Assembly: GCA_015664885.1 (NCBI GenBank)
Contig: DQPL01000039.1
Coordinates: 45,491 to 109,490, forward strand
Source of the DNA: Gemmatimonadota bacterium
GTDB taxonomy: Bacteria > Gemmatimonadota > Gemmatimonadetes > Longimicrobiales > Gaopeijiaceae
Direction of reading: 5' to 3'
DNA: 64,000 nucleotides
Positions 44,048 to 53,990 of the stretch are shown in pieces; the first letter of the stretch is position 1; each line of letters starts with the position of its first letter. Below the pieces are notes generated by a model. That model saw only the letters and a list, made by a program, of their open reading frames with translations. It was not told where the DNA came from and ran no database searches. The translations under genes were made by a program, and so were the position numbers.

Positions 44048-44830
44048 ATGACCGTTTGGGAGGCCGCCGTTCTTGGATTCGTCCAGGGAGCGACGGAATT
44101 CCTGCCGGTGTCCAGTTCCGGTCATCTGGTCATGGCTCAGTCCGTGCTCGGCACCGCAACGGAAGGGGTGCTATTCGAGGTCGCCGTGCATGTCGCGACG
44201 CTGCTTTCGATCCTCATCGTATATCGCGCCCGTATCGTGAACCTCACAGAAGGTGTCCTGAAGCGGGATCACGAGGCGCTGACCTACGTTGGGTTGCTCT
44301 TGGTCGCGACGGTCCCGATCGTCGTCGTGGGAGGCCTGGCGAGGAACAGCGTGGAGACGCTCTTCGACAACCCTTGGGTCTCGGGCATCGGGCTCCTGGT
44401 GACCGGCGCCGTCCTGTGGTCGAGCCGCAGGGGGATCGCCCGGGCTGCTCGCGAACGCCCGGCTCTCACAGCCGCGGTATTGATTGGCCTGGCCCAAGTG
44501 TGTGCGTTGGTGCCCGGCGTGTCGCGATCCGGGACCACCGTGGTCGTCGCGCTTTGGCTCGGTGTCTACGCCGAGGAAGCCGCGGCATTCTCGTTCCTCA
44601 TGGCGATTCCGGCGATCACGGGCGCGGCGGTGCTTCAGATTGGCGATCTCGGATCGGCTTCCGCTTTGGGCGTCATGCCGCTGCTCGTGGGCAGCGCTGT
44701 GGCCGCGGCAACAGGTGTGCTCGCCATCCGGACGTTCGTGGCGATGCTCGACAAGCGCTCCTTTTACCTCTTTGCGCCCTATTGCTGGCTAGTCGGCGGC
44801 GCTTTCCTCTCCTACCTGTGGATGCGGTGA
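44048..44830 (+). CDS. uppP: Undecaprenyl-diphosphatase UppP (BacA)
   Basis: 260 residues. The catalytic signature FVQGATEFLPVSSSGHL is at residues 11-27. The second active-site segment LVPGVSRSGTTVV is near 155. Several hydrophobic helices are spread evenly to the end. It recycles the lipid carrier for peptidoglycan and other wall polymers, and gives bacitracin resistance when increased. Located 25 bases after bshA in the same direction, in the continuing housekeeping operon. Confidence 0.95.
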   Translation: MTVWEAAVLGFVQGATEFLPVSSSGHLVMAQSVLGTATEGVLFEVAVHVATLLSILIVYRARIVNLTEGVLKRDHEALTYVGLLLVATVPIVVVGGLARNSVETLFDNPWVSGIGLLVTGAVLWSSRRGIARAARERPALTAAVLIGLAQVCALVPGVSRSGTTVVVALWLGVYAEEAAAFSFLMAIPAITGAAVLQIGDLGSASALGVMPLLVGSAVAAATGVLAIRTFVAMLDKRSFYLFAPYCWLVGGAFLSYLWMR

Positions 44831-44855
44831 CCGGTCTGGGCCGCGCGGCAACTTC

Positions 44856-45644
44856 GTGGCGGATCTGAAGCACTGGGAGGGCGAGTCGCTTTCGGTCTGG
44901 TGCGCCCAGTGGGGTGTGCCAGTGCTCGAGGCCCACGACGAGCTTGGTTCGACCAACGATCGCTTGAAGGAGATTTTGGGGCAGGGTGCCGACCACTTTT
45001 CGGTCGTCATCGCAGAGTCCCAGAGCGCCGGGCGTGGCCGTCAGGGTGAGGTGTGGCATTCTCCGCCCGGGTCAGGTCTCTGGATGTCGGTTCTGGTGCC
45101 GGCTTCGCGCGCGTCCGTGACGTCTCTGCCGCTGATCGTAGGACTCGCGGCCGCGCGCGCGGTCGAACGAGTCGCGCCGGGGATCGAGGCCGGCATTGAA
45201 TGGCCGAACGACGTCATGGTCGGGGGCAAGAAGGTGGCCGGCGTCCTGTGCGAAGCCGCCAGCGGTAGCTCGGCTGGCTCGGGAGAAGGGGTCGTGGCGG
45301 GTATCGGTATCAATGTGCGCACGCCGGCCGGGGGGTTCGCGCTCGACATTGTCTCTCGCGCGACTTCCCTCGAGACGGATGTCGTGGCTCCGGTGTCGCG
45401 GGCGGCTCTGGCAGGCGCAGTCCTCGCGGAGCTGAAACGAGCGAGCGATCCAGGCGGACTGACGCTTTCACCGGAGGCGCTTGTCGACCTGAATTGCCGC
45501 GACGTTCTCTGCGGCCAACGGGTGCATACCGAGCAGGAGGGGAACGGGATCGCGCGCGGCATCGTCGAGAGCGGCGCGCTCCTGCTGGAGCGAGACGATG
45601 GTACGCGGGTAGGCGTGGTGGCCGGGAGTGTTCGGCTGGCGTAG
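44856..45644 (+). CDS. birA: Biotin-[acetyl-CoA-carboxylase] ligase
   Basis: 262 residues from GTG 44856, without the N-terminal winged helix of E. coli BirA, so a monofunctional group-I ligase. Family features: LGSTNDRLKEIL near residue 31; SAGRGRQGEVWHSPPGSGLW near 59, with the GRGRxG biotinyl-AMP loop; EWPNDVMVGGKKVAGVLCE near 113; VAGIGINV near 147. The C-terminal SH3-like cap is complete (VVAGSVRLA). It attaches biotin to carrier proteins. It precedes coaX in the same direction with 66 bp between. Confidence 0.93.
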   Translation: MADLKHWEGESLSVWCAQWGVPVLEAHDELGSTNDRLKEILGQGADHFSVVIAESQSAGRGRQGEVWHSPPGSGLWMSVLVPASRASVTSLPLIVGLAAARAVERVAPGIEAGIEWPNDVMVGGKKVAGVLCEAASGSSAGSGEGVVAGIGINVRTPAGGFALDIVSRATSLETDVVAPVSRAALAGAVLAELKRASDPGGLTLSPEALVDLNCRDVLCGQRVHTEQEGNGIARGIVESGALLLERDDGTRVGVVAGSVRLA

Positions 45645-45710
45645 ATCAAGCCACGCGCAACGGGTGTCACAGGTAGAGCAGGCCACGCACATACGGACGG
45701 AGAGTCCCAA

Positions 45711-48600
<2,890 letters not shown>

Positions 48601-48641
48601 GGCGACCGCGGTCTGGTTCGCCCAGGTCCCAGGACCTGACC

Positions 48642-48679
48642 GGCCCCGTCACCCGTTGGGTGGCGGGGCCGCTGTTTTT
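48642..48679 (+). terminator. Rho-independent terminator after groEL
   Basis: GGCCCCGTCACCC, loop GTT, GGGTGGCGGGGCC: a hairpin of about 13 bp with one T/G mismatch, followed by GCTGTTTTTA. It begins 41 bp after the groEL stop. Its T-run abuts the stop codon of the convergent MATE gene, so it may serve mainly the groE transcript. Confidence 0.88.
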
Positions 48680-50085
48680 AGGCCTCGCTCGGCACCGCCT
48701 CTCGTGCGGGCGCCCCACCGAGCTGCTTCCTGAACTCGGTGCTGAGCAGCCACCAGCTTACAACTGCCTGAAGCGCCACGGTGCCCACGGACAGGTACCA
48801 CAGATGCTGCAGCTCGAACGAGGGCAGGGTGGTGAGCCAGATGGCGGGCAGTGCGAAGGTGATGATGCGGGTCGCGCTCGCCATGAGCGCAGGCATGGTA
48901 TTGCCCATCGACTGGAACATGCCCGAGTTGGTGAAGACGATGCCGGTGGCGACGAAATTCCAGGATATGATGCGTAGGAACTCGGCGCCCACGGCGATCA
49001 CGTCGGGGTCGTCGGTGAAGCCCCTGATCATCAAGTCGGGTCGCCACTGACAGAGTAGCGTCAGCAGCAGCATGAGCCCGCTCAGAGTGGTCACCGCCGT
49101 TCGATGCGTCGCTCGGACTCGGTCGAAGCGGCCGGCCCCGAAGTTTTGCCCGGCCACGGGTGCGGTCGCGAAGGCGATCGCCATGGCGGGCAGGAAGATC
49201 GCGTGCATGACCCGCGATCCGACACCGAAGCCGGCCTGGGCCGCGGACCCGAAGTCTCGGATGACCCAATAGATGACGGCCATGTATACGAAGAGCAGTG
49301 CAAACTCCCCGCCGGGGGGCAGGCCCACCGCCAGAATGCGCTTCCACGCTCCCCACCGCGGCCGTAGCATGCTCACGTTGAAAACCACGTAGCGCTCGAG
49401 GCGCACGAAGTAGACGAGCATCATCAGGACCGCCACAGCCACCGAGATCGTCGTCGATAGGCCAGCTCCCACGAGCCCCATGGGGCGTCCGGTCAGCCAT
49501 CCGGCAATCATGATCGGCGACAGGATCGCGTTGAGCACCACCGTGGACACCTGCACTACGATCGTCGGGTTGACGATCCCAGTACCCCTCAATGCCGAGC
49601 CCATGGAGATGAGCGCGAACTGAAGTCCCAACCCGGGAAGAAACCAGTACAGGTAGGTCATACCTGCGTCGATGGTCGCCGCGTCCGCACCCAGCGTGTT
49701 CATATAGGGTCCGGCCAACAAGTACCCGAAGACGACGGTCCCGAGGGCGCACAGAGCCGCTTGCCCCAGGCTCTGATTGAAGATCAGGTTGGCGTCCTCG
49801 CGGTCCTTACGCCCGCTCGCTTGCGCAATGAGAGCCATGGTCCCGACGCCCGCTCGCTTGCGCAATGAGAGCCATGGTCCCGACGCCCAGGATCTGGGTC
49901 ACCGCCATGATCAGGAACCCCACGTTGCCCGCGGAGGTGAGGCCGGCGACCGCCGCGTCGCCGAGTTGGCCGACGAAAAAGAGATCGACGAGGTAGTACA
50001 GCGTTTGAAAGACCATCCCGATCGCAATAGGGACGGCCAGCTTCACGAGGTGGCGGGAGATCGAGCCTTCGGTCAGGTCTTGCAT
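48678..50085 (-). pseudogene. MATE-family efflux gene split by a 37-bp tandem duplication
   Basis: Read from 50085 the protein opens as a normal MATE transporter (LVKLAVPIAIGMVFQTLYYLVDLFFVGQLG, then FLIMAVTQILGVGTMALIAQASGR). It then runs into the duplicated block and is shifted by one base (37 = 3x12+1). From the second copy the correct frame resumes as GVGTMALIAQASGRKDREDANLIFNQSLGQ and continues intact to the stop at 48678 (about 395 codons). Removing one 37-bp copy restores about 456 residues, the family's usual length. The gene follows the DUF2239 gene by three bases and shares its promoter. Confidence 0.9.
49811..49888. repeat. 37-bp perfect tandem duplication inside the MATE gene
   Basis: Copy 1 is at 49811-49847 and copy 2 at 49848-49884, identical base for base, with four further bases (GCCC) starting a third. 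The unit begins GCCCGCTCGCTTGCGCAATG and ends TCCCGAC. Because 37 is not a multiple of three, each added or lost copy changes the reading frame of the gene it sits in. It may be a recent slippage event, a reversible switch, or an assembly artefact. Confidence 0.95.
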
Positions 50086-50088
50086 GGT

Positions 50089-50772
50089 TTATTGCGTCGC
50101 TTTGGCGGCATGGTCGGAGGCGTGGTCTTTCAGAGCTTCTGCGGCCAGGCGTCTGCTGTAGTCGCGGAGATCGGCGGGCCAGTTCTCGGATTCCGTGTCG
50201 AAACACTCCGCGTCACCTTTGAACAGGGCCCGAGTGGCCTCCTCGAACCCGGGCTGGTTCCCGACCATGGCGTACATGAAACGGTATGCGGCGTCCTGAG
50301 ACTGTCGCGCGCGATCGTCTCGAGCGCCCTCTGTGCGCGCCCGGTGCACGAGTCGACGAATGGTGGCCGAGGCTCCTCCCGGTTGCGTTCCCAGCCAGGC
50401 CCAGTGCTTGGGCAATAGGGTGACCTCCTTTGACACGACGCCCAAGCGAGGTCGGCCGGGTCTCCGACGGGGCTTCGGGTCCGGCCGGGCAAGGGGATCG
50501 TCGAGCCACTGCTCGCCGTCCGGTGAGACGGTGGTCGGCCCTTGGGAGGGGGACGCTTCGGCGGGAGCATAGCGTGCTACGACCTCCTGTAGGGAGCCGC
50601 GAAGGTCGAGCTCGACGGGCTCACTGGTCGAGTCGTCGAACACGTGGAGCGCGATGGGCTCACCACTGTCCAATAGCTGCTTAGCGGCTGCGGCGACCTG
50701 GGCGCGTGGTCCGGTGGCGATGCGGCGGTCGCCCGCGAAGGCGGTGCAGGGTCGGTCGGCGTTGGAATCCAT
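50089..50772 (-). CDS. DUF2239-family protein, probable ribbon-helix-helix DNA-binding regulator
   Basis: 227 residues. N-terminal AFAGDRRIATGPRAQVAAAAKQLL and HVFDDSTSEPVELDLRG are typical of DUF2239. In the middle, KPRRRPGRPRLGV is AT-hook-like. EVTLLPKHWAWLGTQPGGASATIRRLVHRAR (residues about 115-146) reads as a beta strand, short helix, GGAS turn and second helix, the layout of a ribbon-helix-helix fold. The C-terminal part is helical (AAYRFMYAMVGNQPGFEEATRALFKGD). It is first in an operon with the MATE gene. Two palindromic sites overlap its promoter, suggesting autoregulation (inference; the family is uncharacterised). Confidence 0.85.
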   Translation of the reverse strand: MDSNADRPCTAFAGDRRIATGPRAQVAAAAKQLLDSGEPIALHVFDDSTSEPVELDLRGSLQEVVARYAPAEASPSQGPTTVSPDGEQWLDDPLARPDPKPRRRPGRPRLGVVSKEVTLLPKHWAWLGTQPGGASATIRRLVHRARTEGARDDRARQSQDAAYRFMYAMVGNQPGFEEATRALFKGDAECFDTESENWPADLRDYSRRLAAEALKDHASDHAAKATQ

Positions 50773-50805
50773 AGAATAGGTCCAGGGTGCGGTTTTGTGC
50801 GCAGC

Positions 50806-50833
50806 ATTATACCAGGGTAGAATAGATTGTCAA
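50806..50833 (-). promoter_or_regulatory. Near-perfect sigma-70-type promoter of the DUF2239-MATE operon
   Basis: Read on the minus strand, TTGACA (50833-50828), a 16-bp spacer and TATAAT (50811-50806) are both exact consensus hexamers. This is the best promoter match in the window. Such strength usually goes with tight repression, and a palindromic site sits in the spacer. Expected transcription start near 50799, about 27 bases before the ATG. Confidence 0.88.
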
Positions 50834-50846
50834 TATTACCAGGGTA
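50810..50846. promoter_or_regulatory. Paired operator-like palindromes TACC-AG-GGTA
   Basis: Two identical copies of TACCAGGGTA lie at 50810-50819 (in the spacer, touching the -10) and 50837-50846 (just upstream of the -35), 27 bp apart. Each is a TACC/GGTA inverted repeat around AG. A weaker CCAGGGT copy is at 50782-50788, in the leader. Short palindromes in tandem at a strong promoter fit ribbon-helix-helix repressors, and the first gene downstream has that type of predicted fold. Confidence 0.75.
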
Positions 50847-50949
50847 AAACCCATCAATGGCGGTACGGGACTGGAACCATCGCGCCTCTGCGCCTATGAT
50901 GGCTCCGTGTGTGGTGATGGAGTGCCCCCAGAGATCCCTGGAGTTTGAG

Positions 50950-51837
50950 ATGTTGAAAACAGTCCGAATTCTCCCGCTTGGCTTACTTCTAGTTGCGGCT
51001 CTGCTCCCCATGCAGGTGGTGAGTCAGCAGGGCGCTGCCGTTAGCCAAAACGAGCTCCAGATCACGCCGGATGTGGTGTACGGGCATAAGGCGGGCATGG
51101 CGTTGACGTTCGACGTGCTGCGCCCCGCGAATGCCCACGGCGGTGCGGTGCTGTACATGGTGAGCGGCGGATGGGTGTCGCGTTGGACGCCGCCTCAGCG
51201 CTTGGCCGATCGAACCTTCTCCGGCCTTCTCGACGAGGGGCTGACCGTCATCGCCGTGCGGCATGGAAGCGCGCCGCGCTTCAAGGTCCCCGAGGCCGAA
51301 GCCGACGTGCGGCGCGCCCTGCGCTACATCCGTTTGCACGCTGGTGACCTCGGCGTCGACGCAGACCGCCTGGGCGTCTTCGGCGGCAGCGCCGGAGGGC
51401 ATTTGTCGTTGATGCTCGGCCTCGGCTCGGACGAGGGCGAGTCGGACTCGACGGACGAAGTGCTTCGTACACCCGCCCGGGTCGCGGCGGTGGTCGCATA
51501 CTACCCGCCGGTCGACATTCGGCCCATCACCGGCGCGAACGAGCGCTTCCCAGCACTGGATTTCCCCCAGGAGCAGGCTGCTGCCATCTCGCCGATTTTG
51601 TTCGTGACTCCGGACGACCCGCCCACGCTCTTGATCCATGGAGACGCGGACACGCTCGTGCCGATCAGCGCCAGCGAGATCATGTATGCCGCGCTTCAAG
51701 CTGAATCAATCGAGTCCGAATTCATCACCATCGAAGGTGGGGACCACGGCTTCAGGAATCAGGAACACCGGGCCCGGGCCCAGGCGGCGATGGTGGCCTG
51801 GTTTGCTGGGCATCTGGCCCCCGGCTCCGGAGGCTGA
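50950..51837 (+). CDS. Exported alpha/beta hydrolase, esterase/lipase (BD-FAE/HSL-like) type
   Basis: 295 residues from ATG 50950; the longer frame from 50857 would add a non-signal segment. Signal peptide ILPLGLLLVAALLPMQVVSQ. The HG-type oxyanion region is replaced by VLYMVSGGWVSRW near residue 68. The nucleophile elbow GVFGGSAGGHLSLMLG is near 150. HGDADTLVPIS near 230 holds the acid and GGDHGFRNQEHR near 265 the catalytic His. Probably hydrolyses carbohydrate esters or similar substrates outside the cytosol. Divergent from the DUF2239 operon with 177 bp between starts. Confidence 0.86.
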   Translation: MLKTVRILPLGLLLVAALLPMQVVSQQGAAVSQNELQITPDVVYGHKAGMALTFDVLRPANAHGGAVLYMVSGGWVSRWTPPQRLADRTFSGLLDEGLTVIAVRHGSAPRFKVPEAEADVRRALRYIRLHAGDLGVDADRLGVFGGSAGGHLSLMLGLGSDEGESDSTDEVLRTPARVAAVVAYYPPVDIRPITGANERFPALDFPQEQAAAISPILFVTPDDPPTLLIHGDADTLVPISASEIMYAALQAESIESEFITIEGGDHGFRNQEHRARAQAAMVAWFAGHLAPGSGG

Positions 51838-51958
51838 ACACAGGACGGGCCGACGTGCCGCCGACGGGAGGTTGCGGCAGGTCAGCTTGTCCTGATCGAT
51901 CATGGGGCTCACCGGCTCCTAGCGCCGTGACGAAGAAGGAACTCCCCACTGGCGCAGC

Positions 51959-53191
51959 TTACGCCCGCAGCTCGACCTCAGCCACGGCATTCAACGCCAT
52001 GGCGAGTCCGATGTGGATCGGCAGGAGGAGCGCGAAGAGCATGCCGGTCTCTTGCGGGGTCACGGGCAGCAACTGGAAGAGAAGCCCGAGTGCGGCGACC
52101 CCGAGGGCAACGAAGCCGAGCATCCGGGCGCGCCGGGCAGACGCAAGGCTCCCCCTCAGCGCGAGGGGCACTAGTGCGACGAGCGGCAACGAAACCGGGT
52201 TGAGCAGGAAGAGGCTCTCGTTGAAGGTCATCGACCAGTGATCGGTGAGTAGCACGAGTACAAGGATGAGGCCACTCAGGCCTGCCAGTAGGCTCCAAGC
52301 GGAAGCGAGCGTACCGAAGAGAACGCGGAACAGCCTGGCGCCGGTCGTGGCACGCACGCCGATCCACGCCAGCAGCCCGCCCGCGACGCTACCAAGAGCG
52401 AGGTAGCGCCAGAACCAGGAGTCGGCGCGTAGCGGCTCGGCTTCCCGGGTCGAGGGCACGACAACCCGCTCGTCCATCACCAGGGGGACTTCGACACCTT
52501 CTGCGTTGGTTATCGTCACCTCCCGGATAGCATCGCGGAGCGTCATGGGGACGAACATCTCCGCCCAAAGGGAGATCGGGCGGTCACCAGGGCTACCGAG
52601 AAGCACGTCCATCCCGGTGAACACGATCGGATCGATCTGCGTAAGGCGTCGCGTATGTGTCCGGTACGAAGTGCCCGTCTCCCTCGCGCCCAGTTGGTCG
52701 AAGAGTGCGCCATCGAGGACCTGGTCGAGCAGGTCGCGGACTCGAGTCGAGCAGTTGTCGAGGAAGTAGTCGTAGAAGTAGTCCCGGTTCTCGGGCAGCG
52801 CGTTCACTTCAGCTAGATCGAGCAGCATCAAGCGCTGTCCGGGCGTGAGAGCCAGCTCCTGCATCACGACCTCGCGATTCATGCTCTCGTATGCGTCGAC
52901 CATCGCAGCCGCGGAGAAGGGCACCATTTTGTACAGCATCTGGCCCTTGAGGAACCGGGGTACGAAGTCGACCTGGTCGAAGTCGAATACGCCCCAGTTG
53001 TAGGCGGCGTCACGGCCCGTCTCGGTATCCAACACGCGTATTGCGTTGTGGCCGAAGCGCTCCCAAACTGCGTCGCCCGGTCCGGTGGTGAGAAGCCAGA
53101 CCCGGAGTTGGGAACCGGGCTCTTGGGCGGGCAGGCTTGTGGTCAAAGCTGCCAAGCTCAACGCGAGCCCGATCAATGTGCGATTCTTCAA
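51959..53191 (-). CDS. DUF4105 (Lnb-N-type) membrane protein
   Basis: 410 residues. Signal segment at the start. Then the DUF4105 domain: VWERFGHNAIRVLDTETG near residue 42, YNWGVFDFDQVDFVPRFLKGQMLYKM near 64 and FLDNCSTRVRDLLDQ near 143. The conserved His and the Cys of DNCST are the residues thought to form a papain-like pair. Residues 270-400 have about five membrane helices (GSVAGGLLAWIGV, LSGLILVLVLLTDHW, SLPLVALVPLAL and others). The domain recurs in Bacteroidota and Gemmatimonadota; substrate unknown, but membrane-embedded processing of a lipid or protein is likely. Confidence 0.88.
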   Translation of the reverse strand: MKNRTLIGLALSLAALTTSLPAQEPGSQLRVWLLTTGPGDAVWERFGHNAIRVLDTETGRDAAYNWGVFDFDQVDFVPRFLKGQMLYKMVPFSAAAMVDAYESMNREVVMQELALTPGQRLMLLDLAEVNALPENRDYFYDYFLDNCSTRVRDLLDQVLDGALFDQLGARETGTSYRTHTRRLTQIDPIVFTGMDVLLGSPGDRPISLWAEMFVPMTLRDAIREVTITNAEGVEVPLVMDERVVVPSTREAEPLRADSWFWRYLALGSVAGGLLAWIGVRATTGARLFRVLFGTLASAWSLLAGLSGLILVLVLLTDHWSMTFNESLFLLNPVSLPLVALVPLALRGSLASARRARMLGFVALGVAALGLLFQLLPVTPQETGMLFALLLPIHIGLAMALNAVAEVELRA

Positions 53192-53223
53192 ATGGTTCGG
53201 CTCCGGTCCCGTCCTCGCAGGTA

Positions 53224-53478
53224 TCAGCCTTCGTCGAGCGTGGCGACCTCAACGCTCGGCTGTCCGTCCCCATCCAGCGTCACGCGTACGGTCCAGGGTT
53301 GGCAGCAGACCTCGCAATCCTCCACGTATTCTTGGGCCGGGCCACCCGTAGGATCGACCACGAACTCGACTTCCACGCCGCAATACGGACACCAGACCAA
53401 GGTCGCTTGAGTCAGTTCTTCCGAGGTGGCGTCCCCGGGTTCGCCTTCGCTGAGCCAGTCCATCCGTAGTTCGTCCAT
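53224..53478 (-). CDS. Small CPXCG-motif cysteine-rich protein
   Basis: 84 residues. The metal-binding pairs are CPYCGVEVEF near residue 30 and CEVCCQPW near 55, with a hydrophobic GGPAQEYVEDCEVC link. This is the CPXCG family, of unknown function and often found as a stand-alone zinc-binding protein. The annotated start at 53478 overlaps the previous minus-strand gene by 67 bases; an ATG at 53463 shortens this little. It may be that the upstream gene's end is in fact shortened or shifted. Confidence 0.78.
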   Translation of the reverse strand: MDELRMDWLSEGEPGDATSEELTQATLVWCPYCGVEVEFVVDPTGGPAQEYVEDCEVCCQPWTVRVTLDGDGQPSVEVATLDEG

Positions 53479-53873
53479 GCGCCTACGCTGTCACTGAGGC
53501 GTGCCGACGGCAAGGAAAAGTCGCCGCCGCTCAATTCCGCCAAGAGCGCTTCGAAACGGACCCGTAGAGGCTCCTGCACGCTGATCAGGGTTGTGATCCG
53601 GCCGTAATCGTCGGCGGAGAGTCCGTTCTCGGACAACAGCGAAGCAATGCGCTCGGCCAGCTCGGTTCGTAACCGTTCACGCTCTCCTAGGTCGTGGGTC
53701 CCGCCCAGCGCGCGGTGGTAGTCGTCCCGGGCCGAGTTGAGATCGAGGTGCGCCTTCGTGTATGCTGTAAGCATGGCCTCCGTCAGATCCGTCGGAGGCG
53801 CCTGTTGCGCGTAGAGGGCGGCTGTGATCACGAAGGTGGCGAATAGCGCCGCGGCAGCGGGTTGCTTCATCAT
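53412..53873 (-). CDS. Exported helical protein, DUF4168-like
   Basis: 153 residues from ATG 53873 (a second Met follows directly). Signal peptide AAAALFATFVITAALYAQQ. Then an alpha-helical charged region (EAMLTAYTKAHLDLNSARDDY, LRTELAERIASLLSENGLSADDYGRITTLIS) resembling the DUF4168 pattern of two helices with a GLSxxxY motif. The last 20 codons (WTNYGWTGSAKANPGTPPRKN) overlap the CPXCG gene in another frame and look non-native, so a frameshift near 53480 is possible. The longer frame up to 54923 is a shadow of the cytochrome gene. Confidence 0.65.
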   Translation of the reverse strand: MMKQPAAAALFATFVITAALYAQQAPPTDLTEAMLTAYTKAHLDLNSARDDYHRALGGTHDLGERERLRTELAERIASLLSENGLSADDYGRITTLISVQEPLRVRFEALLAELSGGDFSLPSARLSDSVGAWTNYGWTGSAKANPGTPPRKN

Positions 53874-53990
53874 TGCGCATTCTACTGTCGCCTCACCGAT
53901 TCCGCCAAGCGTCGGGAGACCTTCGTGGCGGTGCAGAGAGGAGTCTTCTATACTATGACATCGCATTAGGACACCAATGAAGGAAGCGGA

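Noticed and set aside
50089..50846. Toxin-antitoxin module
   Set aside because: Operator palindromes and a ribbon-helix-helix-like gene would fit an antitoxin, but the partner is a MATE transporter and no small toxin ORF is present.
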